DNA of 57,057 nucleotides from Bacteroidales bacterium (GTDB lineage Bacteria > Bacteroidota > Bacteroidia > Bacteroidales > Tenuifilaceae). Within the stretch, counting starts at the first letter, position 1, and each line of letters starts with the position of its first letter. Positions 8,335 to 17,363 of the stretch are shown piece after piece. Where the stretch lies: positions 1 to 57,057 of the forward strand of contig JABFRB010000037.1 in NCBI GenBank assembly GCA_013141385.1. Reading direction: 5' to 3'. The position numbers and the translations under genes were made by a program. The notes beneath the pieces were generated by a model that worked only from the letters and a program-made list of their open reading frames with translations, was not told the origin of the DNA and ran no database searches.

Positions 8335-9075
8335 ATGAAGGCAATTATCATTGAAGATGAAGAACCTGCTCGCGATTTGCTCAGGAAATATCTTGAACCA
8401 TTCACTGATATTGAGATAATTGGGGAATATATCGATGGTTATGAGGGAGCAAAGGCTATCAATAAGCTAAAGCCCGATGTGGTTTTCCTTGACATTCAAC
8501 TACCCAGATTAACTGGTATTGAAGTTCTTGAACTTCTGGAACATGCTCCAATGCTTATTTTCACAACTGCTTACGATGAATACGCCCTAAAAGCTTTCGA
8601 GAAGAATGCAGTTGATTATCTTTTGAAGCCTTTCTCAAGGGATAGATTCTCACAGGCAATAGAGCGAGCCAAATCAAGGATTTCCACGCAACCAAATACC
8701 GAGCAAAGCATTCAGCAATTGGCAGAGAATCTTACAACCGAATCACATCTAACTCGAATTGTAGTAAAATCGCCAAAGGCGATGAATGTTATTCCAGTCG
8801 ATGATATCCTCTACCTCGAAGCGCAGGACGATTACGTTATGATTCATACTTCCGAATCGAGGCATATGAAAAAACAAACAATGAAGTATTTCGAGGATAG
8901 GTTAAATCCCGATCAGTTCGTTCGCATTCATCGTTCATTTATTGCAAATGTTAGCCATATCACTAAATTGGAGCCATACTCAAAGGATGCTTTTATTGCT
9001 GTACTCAAGAATGGAGCGAAACTTAATGTAAGTAATTCAGGTTATAAAGCCTTGAAGGAGCGATTGTCGTTCTAA
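8335..9075 (+). CDS. LytTR-family response regulator
   Basis: This is a 246-residue cytoplasmic regulator. The receiver domain covers residues 1-118, with the acidic pair near residue 7-9, phospho-acceptor Asp53 (FLDIQLP), Thr78 (FTTAYDEYA) and Lys98 (LLKPF). The LytTR DNA-binding domain covers about 140-243 (LYLEAQDDYVMIHT, RIHRSFIANVSHI). It is the cognate partner of the kinase 12 bp upstream. Targets are not visible from the sequence; the adjacent LiaF-like genes are plausible ones. Confidence 0.93.
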   Translation: MKAIIIEDEEPARDLLRKYLEPFTDIEIIGEYIDGYEGAKAINKLKPDVVFLDIQLPRLTGIEVLELLEHAPMLIFTTAYDEYALKAFEKNAVDYLLKPFSRDRFSQAIERAKSRISTQPNTEQSIQQLAENLTTESHLTRIVVKSPKAMNVIPVDDILYLEAQDDYVMIHTSESRHMKKQTMKYFEDRLNPDQFVRIHRSFIANVSHITKLEPYSKDAFIAVLKNGAKLNVSNSGYKALKERLSF

Positions 9076-9143
9076 TTTAATATCTTATATCATTTTAAAT
9101 CCATTCAAGGATTAATTGATACTTTATAATATCTAATAAAAAT

Positions 9144-9915
9144 AGGCTAAAGTAAATTTTGAGGTGCTGGAGAAAGGTCTTAGTTTTGTGTTATCCATCA
9201 TTGTAAAAATCAATTTTAAAAACCTTATCATTTATCAAAAAACCTTAGTAGAAAAGAGGTTACAACAATGATTCAACCTTATTATTAAATAAAATGAAAA
9301 TTGAGTACAACAATTTATACACCCATTTTATATTTACAACCTTGCATCGGGTTCCTCTTATTTCTGAAAAATTTCGGGAGCGAATTGAAAAATATATTAC
9401 AGGAATAGTTAACAATAACGATTCCCAATTGTATGCCATATATGCAAATACTGAACATGTTCATTTTCTTATCTCTCGTTCACCGAAATTATCCGAAGAA
9501 AGTTTGGCTTCCATTGTTGCTGAAAGTTCTCAACGATTCATAAACCAAAATAATCTTTGTGACAACAATTTGTCTGGCAAGAATCTGCATCTGCCTTTTC
9601 AGTATCAAAATCGGATGTTGACAGAGTTTGTAAATACATTCTTAATCAAGCGGAACATCATCGTAAAGTAAGTTTCTCAGAAGAGTATGATGAATTTATT
9701 AAGTATTACCAAAAAACCTTACAACCTTCAAAGAAGTAACAATGATTTTGAATACTTTATAATTTATAAAAAATCTAAGTAAAATTTTATAAGGTAATAA
9801 GGTTATAAAGATGCGGTTAACCATTTTTCTACTAAGGTAGAAGAGGAAAAGGGAAATAAGTTTTTTTCGATTAACGCCACAAATCTTTCCAGCACCTCAA
9901 AATTTACTTTAACCT
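9144..9915. mobile_element. REP-type Y1 transposase element with nested inverted repeats
   Basis: The outer ends are inverted repeats of 27 bp with one mismatch: 9144-9170 (starting AGGCTAAAGTAAATTTTG) against 9889-9915. A second, inner pair is exact over 14 bp: 9242-9255 (ACCTTAGTAGAAAA) against 9825-9838. Between them lies a frameshifted Y1 transposase. IS200/REP-type elements do not carry terminal inverted repeats of the DDE kind. The nested complementary blocks are more likely REP-like hairpins kept on both sides of the gene. The element sits between the LytTR operon and the 1021-aa gene without harming either. Confidence 0.7.
9294..9739 (+). pseudogene. REP-associated tyrosine (Y1) transposase, frameshifted
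   Basis: The first frame (9294-9671) has the N-terminus of IS200-like transposases and the HUH motif (EHVHFLISRSP). From about 9575 the family sequence continues in another frame, through WQESASAFSVSKSDVDRVCK, then YILNQAEHHRKVSFSEEY, to TAA at 9737-9739. Loss of one base in the TTT/GTC region near 9570 explains the switch. The catalytic tyrosine of the CKYILNQAEHH block lies beyond the frameshift. The 125-residue product of the first frame therefore lacks it and should be inactive. A programmed frameshift is not typical of this family, so decay is the simpler reading. Confidence 0.8.
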
Positions 9916-10032
9916 AAAAAAACACCAAGCAACCTTTTTCCTAAACCAATCACCTAGGAAGTAAACAATTTGGAATTATTTTTGTAGATAATTGTAATTG
10001 CTTGTACCTTTCAGCGTTTTTGTAAAAATATT

Positions 10033-13000
10033 ATGAGTATGGCACCTCGATATCGTAACTTAAAGTTTAAACTCCTTATCGTTTTTACTCTTTTCATTAG
10101 TGTATATGCAAACGCTCAATACTTTGGACGTAACAAACCGCTTTATAAACGGTTTGATTACAATGTATACCAAACCCCAAATTTTGAAATTTACCACTAT
10201 TTCAAAAACGATTCTTTAGTTAATCGCATATCGCAAACTGCCGAGAAATGGTACTGGATGCACTACCAAGTATTTCGTGACTCTATAAAGAAAAAAAATC
10301 CCTTAATCATCTATCCTAACCAAGGAGATTTCCAGCAAACCACGGCTATATCCGGAATAATTGGCATTGGAACAGGCGGTGTTACTGAGGCATTAAAAAA
10401 CAGGGTTATTCTTCCAGTTACCGAAACATGGGCTCAAACAGAGCACGTGCTGGGTCATGAACTCGTACATGCGTTCCAATACAACTCCTTAATTAACGGC
10501 GACTCAACCTCTTTAAACTCCGTTCGCAATCTCCCACTTTGGATGGTGGAAGGGATGGCTGAATATCTCTCGATTGGCAGTGTCGATTACCTAACTGCAA
10601 TGTGGATGAGGGATGCCGTTCTTAACGATTATCTACCCACCCTTGAGCTTATGACAAGGGATCAAAGTACATATTTCCCATACCGTTACGGTCAAGCATT
10701 TTGGGCTTTTGTTGGCAGAACATTTGGCGACAGCCTAATAAATCCAATATTCAAAGAAACAGCCAAGCGAGGATACGATTGGGCTTTAAGACGCTACGTT
10801 GGAATGGATGAGAAAACATTCTCAAATATCTGGATACAGGTTAACAAGGATTTCTATAAAAAGGTGATGAAAGATTCGGTTGATACACCAGCCGGAAACA
10901 GAACCATTTTTGAAAAAAATGCAGGTGAAATCAACATCTCCCCATCAGTTAGCCCCGATGGTCGTTATGTTGCCTTTTACTCGGAAAAAGATTTATTCTC
11001 CATCGATCTGTTTCTAGCCAATGCCGCTAGTGGTAGGATAATCAGAAAACTTTCAAGCACCGTTCATGAGAATGAAATTGATGCTCTAAATTTTATCGAA
11101 TCGGCTGGAACATGGTCGCCCGATAGCAAACAATTTGCATTTGTAGCCTTCAGCAAGGGGAAAAACAAATTGCTTATTGTTGATGTCTTTAACGAAAAAT
11201 TGGTTAAAGAATTTCTAATTCCAGGAGTACCCGCTTTCAACTACCCTGCATGGTCGCCTGATGGTGAAACAATTGTTGTATCGGGTTTAGTTGAAGGCAT
11301 AAATGACCTATACTCATATAATTTAAAAACTGGTGAGGTAAAGAATTTAACTAACGATATTTGGTGCAACATTCACCCATCATGGTCTCCCGATGGACGC
11401 TATATTGTTTTCTCAACCGATCAACCCACGGAAGAGGATAAAAAGAATAACCGTAGAGTTGGTTACTATATCGCAATTTATGATAGCCAAACAGGTTTAA
11501 CAAAAGTTCGCCCATTCTTCCCCGGAGCAGAAAATCTTAACCCCATGTTTTCTAGCAATGGAAAATCTATTTACTTCCTATCCAATAGCGATGGTTTTAG
11601 AAACCTTTATACCTACAACCTTGAATCTGGTGAAGTATACCGTCAAACTAGGATTTTAACGGGTATTAGCGGTATGACACCGCTTGCTCCAGCCATGAGT
11701 CTGGCTCGCGAAACAAACGAAATAACCTATTCGTACTATTTTAAAGGACACTACTCCATATACACTGCCGATACTATCGATTTCTCGCCCATTAAAGTGA
11801 ATCCAGATTCTGTGGATTTTACAGCATCAATACTTCCCCCATTCAACAGAGCTGTTCCGGGAATTATCGATAATTATCTGAGCAACATGAGTAAATTATC
11901 TAAAACCCCCATAGATTCTTTCAAAACCATTCCTTTCAAACCCAAATTCAAACTCGATTACATCTCAAATATTGGTATGGGAATATCTACAAGTCAATAT
12001 GGAACGGGTATGCAAGGAGGTGTTGAGATGCTTTTCAGTGATATTACTGGATCACACCAAATTTACACTGGGCTTGCCTTAAATGGAGAGATTTATGACT
12101 TTGGAGGACAAGTATCATATATGAATCAGAAGAATAGAATTTTCTGGGGATTATCCGTTTCACATATCCCTTATTCAATGGGCTACCAAGATCTTCCATA
12201 TATTGATACTACTACATTCAATCAACCTACATGGGTATATCGGCTTCAATATATTAGAATGTTTGAGGATATGGTTGGAGGTATTGCTTACTTCCCCCTA
12301 TCGCAAACCCAAAGGATAGAAACAAGCAGCTCATTTGCAAGATATTCATATAGGATTGATAACTATAACACGTACTATGATCTTAACTTTCAGAGTTCTG
12401 TGCTAAGAAAGGAAAGGGGCGTTGATCCTCCATCCTTTACAATTGGACGAACAGATTTTGCTTATGTTTTTGATAATTCAAGTTTCGGAATAGCCTCCCC
12501 TATGAAAGGGACTAGAACACGATTTGAAATTGAAAGAACCTATGGGAAATACAATTTTAACGGAGTTTTGGTTGATTTAAGAAAATACATATACAAGAAG
12601 CCCTTCTGCTTTGCTATGAGGGGTTACTACTACGGTAGGTTTGGTGTAGATAGCACCAGCAATTTTTACCCACTTAATGTTGCATACCCTTGGTTCATTC
12701 GGGGCTACGATAGAACATCCTTTTTAGAAGTTTCTTCACCCAACAGCGGGTATGTAACCTATAACCAGCTCCAAGGGCAGCAAATGGTAGTAGTAAATTT
12801 TGAGATAAGACTTCCTTTTACTGGGCCTGAAAGGCTAACTGTGCTAAAATCGAATTATTTCTATACCGAACTTGCCCTGTTTGCCGATGCCGGCCTTGCA
12901 TGGGACAGCCAAAATTCTCCTGTTTTAAGATGGAAACCTAGAAACGCTGTTGAAAGGATTCCTGTTTTCAGCACAGGGGTAAGCTTAAGATTTAACCTAT

Positions 13001-13098
13001 TCGGAATGCTTGTTATTGAGCCATTCTACGCAATACCCTATCAGCTCGGAGGAATAAAATCTGCATACATTGGGGTTAACTTCTTACCGGGATGGTAA
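10033..13098 (+). CDS. Secreted peptidase/beta-propeller/outer-membrane barrel protein
   Basis: This 1021-residue envelope protein has a signal peptide (LLIVFTLFISVYANAQ, residues 14-29). An N-terminal peptidase-MA-like domain carries the zinc-type motif HELVH (142-146) in GHELVHAFQYN, followed by LPLWMVEGMAEYLS. The glutamate of EGMAEY is a plausible third ligand. A TolB/PD40-type beta-propeller with WSPDG/WSPDSK repeats covers about 290-560. The C-terminal 380 residues look like an outer-membrane beta-barrel of the BamA/surface-antigen type (LRFNLFGMLVIEPFYAIPYQ near the end). The three-part build suggests a surface-anchored protease with its own barrel. The first ATG (10033) and ATG 10039 are both possible starts. 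Substrate unknown. Confidence 0.82.
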   Translation: MSMAPRYRNLKFKLLIVFTLFISVYANAQYFGRNKPLYKRFDYNVYQTPNFEIYHYFKNDSLVNRISQTAEKWYWMHYQVFRDSIKKKNPLIIYPNQGDFQQTTAISGIIGIGTGGVTEALKNRVILPVTETWAQTEHVLGHELVHAFQYNSLINGDSTSLNSVRNLPLWMVEGMAEYLSIGSVDYLTAMWMRDAVLNDYLPTLELMTRDQSTYFPYRYGQAFWAFVGRTFGDSLINPIFKETAKRGYDWALRRYVGMDEKTFSNIWIQVNKDFYKKVMKDSVDTPAGNRTIFEKNAGEINISPSVSPDGRYVAFYSEKDLFSIDLFLANAASGRIIRKLSSTVHENEIDALNFIESAGTWSPDSKQFAFVAFSKGKNKLLIVDVFNEKLVKEFLIPGVPAFNYPAWSPDGETIVVSGLVEGINDLYSYNLKTGEVKNLTNDIWCNIHPSWSPDGRYIVFSTDQPTEEDKKNNRRVGYYIAIYDSQTGLTKVRPFFPGAENLNPMFSSNGKSIYFLSNSDGFRNLYTYNLESGEVYRQTRILTGISGMTPLAPAMSLARETNEITYSYYFKGHYSIYTADTIDFSPIKVNPDSVDFTASILPPFNRAVPGIIDNYLSNMSKLSKTPIDSFKTIPFKPKFKLDYISNIGMGISTSQYGTGMQGGVEMLFSDITGSHQIYTGLALNGEIYDFGGQVSYMNQKNRIFWGLSVSHIPYSMGYQDLPYIDTTTFNQPTWVYRLQYIRMFEDMVGGIAYFPLSQTQRIETSSSFARYSYRIDNYNTYYDLNFQSSVLRKERGVDPPSFTIGRTDFAYVFDNSSFGIASPMKGTRTRFEIERTYGKYNFNGVLVDLRKYIYKKPFCFAMRGYYYGRFGVDSTSNFYPLNVAYPWFIRGYDRTSFLEVSSPNSGYVTYNQLQGQQMVVVNFEIRLPFTGPERLTVLKSNYFYTELALFADAGLAWDSQNSPVLRWKPRNAVERIPVFSTGVSLRFNLFGMLVIEPFYAIPYQLGGIKSAYIGVNFLPGW

Positions 13099-13314
13099 CC
13101 TATTGAGGCTAATTTCACGCTAAGTTCGCAAAGTTTTTCACAGAGTCCGCAAAGAATATGATTCATTAAATCAGTTTTTTGCGGTCTTTGTGTGTTTTGT
13201 GACTTCTTTGTGTTTTTTGTGGAATAGTTATTACGCAAAGGTTCACAAAGTATTACAAAGTTTCTCAAAGAATATCCCTTTAATTCCTGTTTACACAATA
13301 TTCTTTACAAATTT
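13099..13314. repeat. Intergenic low-complexity 'TTCGCAAAG' repeats and 35-bp repeat copy 2
   Basis: After the stop codon the sequence contains repeated variants of TTCGCAAAG / TCCGCAAAG / GTTCACAAAG with TTTGTGTGTTTTGTG spacers. Reading frames through it (for example leftward 13041-13298) are arginine- and cysteine-rich and look accidental. The region ends with the second copy (13273-13307) of the repeat at 86-120. No gene is supported here. Confidence 0.5.
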
Positions 13315-13408
13315 GCCAGATTGACCCTACAATACGCCAGAACGTTTCTCAAGCTCGTTGGATTGATTCTGCAATTCGCCAAATCGATCCTGATAAGAGT
13401 TCCGAACT
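13315..13408. repeat. Degenerate 21-bp repeats plus shared 18-bp tail
   Basis: Three and a half units of 21 bp begin at 13315, 13336, 13357 and 13378 (GCCAGATTG..., GCCAGAACG..., GTTGGATTG..., GCCAAATCG...). They are followed by TGATAAGAGTTCCGAACT at 13391-13408. The same order, 21-bp units starting GCCAGA or GACAGA and then the identical 18-bp tail, occurs at 30837-31133. This looks like a worn second locus of the same element. Confidence 0.6.
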
Positions 13409-13415
13409 GGTACGC

Positions 13416-13556
13416 TAATTAACGTGAGTTCGATATAAGAAATGTAATAATGTGTTTATTTGCAGATATATATAATTATTTCATTGATTTAAATAAAATA
13501 AACTGATTGATATTTAGATTGATACATTGTTTTTTACGTTGAACTCACGTTAATTA
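13416..13556. repeat. MITE-like element with perfect 16-bp inverted ends
   Basis: TAATTAACGTGAGTTC at 13416-13431 is the exact complement of 13541-13556. The 109 bp between is very AT-rich and non-coding. The size (141 bp) and the lack of a gene fit a miniature inverted-repeat element. No target-site duplication is obvious. The remaining 279 bp up to the aminotransferase start are AT-rich with no gene. Confidence 0.55.
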
Positions 13557-13835
13557 CTGAAAATTAGTTTGGTCTGTTCTCTTCGGATTTATCCCTTTGT
13601 GAGTAATTTAGTTACACTTTATAAGTAACACCAATGAATTTTGATATAACTAATCGAATTAATTAACGTATTCGTAACAAATTGTTATATAATTGACCTT
13701 GCTCGCTTTTAAATATTAAAAACATTTATTAAACTTGTACTCTTGAATATTGAAAACTTATTATTCAATAAATACTTGTTTATTATTTAATAATCAAATA
13801 ATTAAATACAATATCAATAACCAATTTGCCAAACT

Positions 13836-15155
13836 ATGAAGGATACCCCAATACCCTACGATGTAGTTAAGCAAAAAATTGCTGACTCAGGACTTACTAA
13901 AGTTGGTCGTGCAACGATTCGTGAGATTGTTCGGTTGGTAAATGAAATTGAAGCTGCTACCGGGAAAAAATATATTAGAATGGAGATGGGTGTTCCTGGA
14001 TTGGAACCCAACCAAGTTGGCATTGAGGCCGAAATACAGGCTTTAAGAAATGGCGTTGCTTCAAAATACCCAATGATTGATGGTGTACCTACACTTAAAA
14101 AGGAAATATCCCGATTTGTAAAAAATTATATAAACATTGACGTTGAAGAAAAAAGTTGTATACCTACCGTTGGATCAATGCAAGGTGGTATGGCCTCGTT
14201 TCTTTTAACGAATCGATGCTATAAGGAAAAAGATACCATTCTATTTATTGATCCGGGGTTTCCAGTACAAAAGCAACAGCTTAAGGTGCTAGGAATGAAG
14301 TATGAAACATTTGATGTTTATAATCATAGGGGCGAAAAGCTTAGAGCTAAACTCGAAACTTTTCTTGAAAAAGGGAATATTTCTACTATCCTTTACTCAA
14401 ATCCCAATAACCCATCGTGGATTTGCTTTACAGAAACTGAGCTTCAAATAATAGGCGAACTAGCAAACAAATACGATACTGTTGTAATTGAGGATTTAGC
14501 CTATTTTGCAATGGATTTTCGTAAGGATCTCTCAAAACCAGGAGAACCTCCTTACCAGCTAACCGTTGCTAACTATACTAAAAACTGGATTATGCTTATC
14601 TCCAGTTCAAAGGCATTTTCATATGCTGGTCAGCGCATAGGTTGCATGGTAGTTAGCAATGAATTATACTCAAGACGTTTCCCCGATTTAAAACGCTTTT
14701 TCGCATCCGATGAATTTGGGTATGCAATGATTTATGGTGCAGTATACTCTTTATCATCAGGAACATGCCATTCCGCACAGTACGGGCTTGCAGCAATGCT
14801 AAAAGCTGCTAATGATGGTACATTCAACTTTGTTGAATCCGTTAGGGAGTATGGCGAAAAAGCCAAAATCATGAAGAAACTCTTTATTGATAATGGTTTC
14901 CAATTAGTTTACGATATGGATGAGGATAAACCATTAGCTGATGGTTTCTACTTTACAATTTCATACCCCGGGTTTAGTGGTGAAGATCTAATTGATGAGC
15001 TATTGTTTTATGGAATTAGCGCAATTTCTTTGCTAATAACTGGCAGCGAAAGAATAGAGGGACTTCGAGCTTGTGTTTCTCAAGTTCAACGCACTCAATT
15101 CGAAGACCTTGAAAATCGCTTAAAGAAATTCAATCATGATCATCCTGTAAAATAG
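13836..15155 (+). CDS. PLP-dependent aminotransferase, class I/II
   Basis: This is a 439-residue cytoplasmic fold-type I aminotransferase. The cofactor lysine is Lys259 in SSSKAFSYAGQRIG. SNPNNPSW (cofactor/substrate Asn region) and IEDLAYF (Asp that holds the pyridine nitrogen) are also present. It sits 37 bp upstream of the ferredoxin-like subunit of a 2-oxoacid:ferredoxin oxidoreductase, in the same direction. The likely sequence is amino acid to 2-oxoacid here, then oxidation to acyl-CoA by the next four genes. Branched-chain or aromatic amino acids are the best guess. Specificity cannot be read from the sequence. Confidence 0.9.
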   Translation: MKDTPIPYDVVKQKIADSGLTKVGRATIREIVRLVNEIEAATGKKYIRMEMGVPGLEPNQVGIEAEIQALRNGVASKYPMIDGVPTLKKEISRFVKNYINIDVEEKSCIPTVGSMQGGMASFLLTNRCYKEKDTILFIDPGFPVQKQQLKVLGMKYETFDVYNHRGEKLRAKLETFLEKGNISTILYSNPNNPSWICFTETELQIIGELANKYDTVVIEDLAYFAMDFRKDLSKPGEPPYQLTVANYTKNWIMLISSSKAFSYAGQRIGCMVVSNELYSRRFPDLKRFFASDEFGYAMIYGAVYSLSSGTCHSAQYGLAAMLKAANDGTFNFVESVREYGEKAKIMKKLFIDNGFQLVYDMDEDKPLADGFYFTISYPGFSGEDLIDELLFYGISAISLLITGSERIEGLRACVSQVQRTQFEDLENRLKKFNHDHPVK

Positions 15156-15192
15156 TTTATTTTTAACATAAAATCTCTCAAAATAACTCACT

Positions 15193-15429
15193 ATGGCAAA
15201 AGTAAAAGGTGCAATTAAAGTTGATGTTGAAAAATGCAAAGGGTGCAGTCTTTGTGTTGTAGTTTGCCCCTCCAAGGTTATTGCTCTTGCAAAGGAAGTA
15301 AATGGCAAGGGTTATAATTATGCATACATGGCTAATCCAGAAGAATGTACAGGATGCACAAACTGTGCAATGGTTTGTCCAGATAGCGTTATCGATGTAT
15401 ATAGAGTTAAGGCCCAGGTTGGAGCTTAA
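15193..15429 (+). CDS. 2-oxoacid:ferredoxin oxidoreductase, ferredoxin (delta) subunit
   Basis: This 78-residue protein has two 4Fe-4S motifs: CKGCSLCVVVCP (about residues 16-27) and CTGCTNCAMVCP (about 52-63). It passes electrons from the TPP active site to external ferredoxin or flavodoxin. It is the first of four subunit genes in the order delta, alpha, beta, gamma. The alpha gene starts 38 bp downstream. Confidence 0.92.
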   Translation: MAKVKGAIKVDVEKCKGCSLCVVVCPSKVIALAKEVNGKGYNYAYMANPEECTGCTNCAMVCPDSVIDVYRVKAQVGA

Positions 15430-15466
15430 TCGGTAAAAATAAAAAACAAAAAAACACCCATTAAAA

Positions 15467-16555
15467 ATGGCAGATTATAAATTAATGAAGGGAAACGAAG
15501 TCATCGCAGAGGCTGCAATACGCTTTGGCTGCGATGGATACTTTGGATACCCAATTACCCCACAGTCCGAAATTATGGAAACTCTTATGGTACGCAAACC
15601 ATGGGAGGAGACTGGTATGGTTGTACTTCAAGCCGAGAGCGAAGTTGCAGCTATTAACATGGTATATGGCGGTGCTGCTTGCGGAAAAAAAGTAATGACA
15701 TCATCATCAAGCCCTGGTATTAGCTTAAAGCAAGAAGGGATATCATATATTGCTGGCGCTGAACTACCATGTGTAATTGTTAACGTAGTTCGTGGAGGCC
15801 CAGGTTTAGGAACAATTCAGCCAGGACAAAGCGATTATTTCCAAGCCACAAAAGGTGGAGGACATGGCGATTATAGATTAATTGTACTTGCCCCTGCATC
15901 GGTTCAGGAGATGAACGATTTTGTTGGTCTTGGATTCGACCTTGCATTTCAATACCGTAACCCTATTATGATACTATCTGACGGTGTTATTGGTCAGATG
16001 ATGGAAAAAGTTCAACTTGGTGAATTCAAACCACGTTGGACCAATGAGGAGATTATAAAAATGCATGGATCTTGGGCAACAACAGGAAAACCCTCGGATC
16101 GTGAACGTAATATCATAACATCGCTTGAACTGGATTCTAGCCGTCAGGAGAAATTCAATCATAAGCTCATCGAGAAATATAAAACTATATCTGAAAAAGA
16201 GGTACGTTTTGAGAAGATTGCTTGTGACGATGCTGAATATCTATTTATAGCTTACGGTTCATCAAGTCGTATCTGCCAAAAAGCAATTGAAATTGCTCGC
16301 GAAAAGGGTATTAAAGTTGGATTACTTCGACCAATAACCTTATTCCCATTCCCTACAAAACAGATTCAGGCGATGCTTAAGCAGGTAAAAGGAATTCTAA
16401 CAGTTGAGATGAGCGCTGGACAAATGATTGAGGATGTTCGTTTAGCAGTTGAAGGTAAGGTTCCAGTTGAACATTTTGGTCGTTTAGGCGGAATGATTCC
16501 TTCACCAAATGAAGCAGTACAAGCGTTGGAAGATCAAATTATTAAAGGTAAATAG
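15467..16555 (+). CDS. vorB: 2-oxoacid:ferredoxin oxidoreductase, alpha subunit (VorB-type)
   Basis: This 362-residue subunit carries the pyrimidine-binding domain of the TPP enzyme (GYPITPQSEIMETL near residue 26, then AESEVAAINMVYGGAACG and MTSSSSPGISLKQEGISY). A transketolase C-terminal-like domain follows (LLRPITLFPFPTKQI). The build matches the alpha subunit of 2-oxoisovalerate or 2-oxoglutarate ferredoxin oxidoreductases. The gene ends 2 bp before the beta gene, so translation is probably coupled. The adjacent aminotransferase favours an amino-acid-derived 2-oxoacid. VorB is the usual name for this type in Bacteroidota, and the exact substrate is not settled. Confidence 0.9.
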   Translation: MADYKLMKGNEVIAEAAIRFGCDGYFGYPITPQSEIMETLMVRKPWEETGMVVLQAESEVAAINMVYGGAACGKKVMTSSSSPGISLKQEGISYIAGAELPCVIVNVVRGGPGLGTIQPGQSDYFQATKGGGHGDYRLIVLAPASVQEMNDFVGLGFDLAFQYRNPIMILSDGVIGQMMEKVQLGEFKPRWTNEEIIKMHGSWATTGKPSDRERNIITSLELDSSRQEKFNHKLIEKYKTISEKEVRFEKIACDDAEYLFIAYGSSSRICQKAIEIAREKGIKVGLLRPITLFPFPTKQIQAMLKQVKGILTVEMSAGQMIEDVRLAVEGKVPVEHFGRLGGMIPSPNEAVQALEDQIIKGK

Positions 16556-16557
16556 TC

Positions 16558-17322
16558 ATGGCAGATATCAATGAAATAATAAAGGAAGAGAATCTGGTTT
16601 ATAGTAAATCAAAAGTTCTTACCGATACTGTAATGTCGTACTGCCCTGGTTGTACCCATGGTGTTGTACATAAGTTGATTGCAGAGGTTATTGAGGAAAT
16701 GAATATTCAGGAAAAAACCATTGGGGTTTGCCCTGTAGGTTGTTCTGTTCTTGCCTATAAATTTTTGGATATTGACATGCAACAAGCTTCTCACGGTCGT
16801 GCTCCAGCTGTAGCTACTGCGGTTTCCAGACTAAGACCCGATAAGTACGTATTTGCTTATCAAGGTGATGGCGACCTAGCATCTATAGGAACAGGTGAAA
16901 TTATTCATGCATGTAACCGTGGCGAGAACATTGTTGTTATCTTCATAAACAATGGAATCTACGGGATGACAGGCGGTCAAATGGCACCAACCTCCCTAAT
17001 AGGAATGCCTACATCAACATCACCCTATGGTCGTGATGCTAAACTTGCTGGGAATCCATTAAAAATAACCGAGTTAATTGCTCAGCTTCCTGGAACCACC
17101 TTTGTTACCCGTCAGGCTGCCCATACACCTGCCGCTGTTCGTAAATGTAAAAAAGCTATTCTTAAAGCTTTTGAGAATGTTGGCAATAAAAAGGGAACTT
17201 CGTTTATTGAGGTTGTATCTACTTGCAGCTCAGGCTGGAAACTTTCTCCCGTTAAATCGAACGAGTGGATGGTTGAGCACATGCTACCATTCTATCAACT
17301 TGGCGATCTTAAGGACGAATAA
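16558..17322 (+). CDS. 2-oxoacid:ferredoxin oxidoreductase, beta subunit (TPP-binding)
   Basis: This 254-residue subunit binds thiamine diphosphate and magnesium. It shows the N-terminal CPGCTHG motif and the TPP motif that begins at GDGDLASIG and ends at INNGIYGMTGGQM. Cysteines in CPGC and in the C-terminal STCSSGWK are in the places where related beta subunits bind their catalytic 4Fe-4S cluster. It starts 2 bp after the alpha stop and is followed, 41 bp later, by the gamma gene. Confidence 0.92.
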   Translation: MADINEIIKEENLVYSKSKVLTDTVMSYCPGCTHGVVHKLIAEVIEEMNIQEKTIGVCPVGCSVLAYKFLDIDMQQASHGRAPAVATAVSRLRPDKYVFAYQGDGDLASIGTGEIIHACNRGENIVVIFINNGIYGMTGGQMAPTSLIGMPTSTSPYGRDAKLAGNPLKITELIAQLPGTTFVTRQAAHTPAAVRKCKKAILKAFENVGNKKGTSFIEVVSTCSSGWKLSPVKSNEWMVEHMLPFYQLGDLKDE

Positions 17323-17363
17323 TTAATGGTTTTAAGGTTGAATCAATAAAAACGAAGATAACA

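Noticed and set aside
9294-9739. Programmed frameshift in the Y1 transposase
   Set aside because: No slippery sequence or downstream stem typical of programmed shifts is seen, and IS200-like transposases are normally single-frame. Decay is simpler.
13041-13298. 85-codon leftward frame after the 1021-aa gene
   Set aside because: It overlaps the end of that gene and is otherwise made of TTCGCAAAG-type repeats. Composition is rich in Cys and Arg, as expected from repeat reads.
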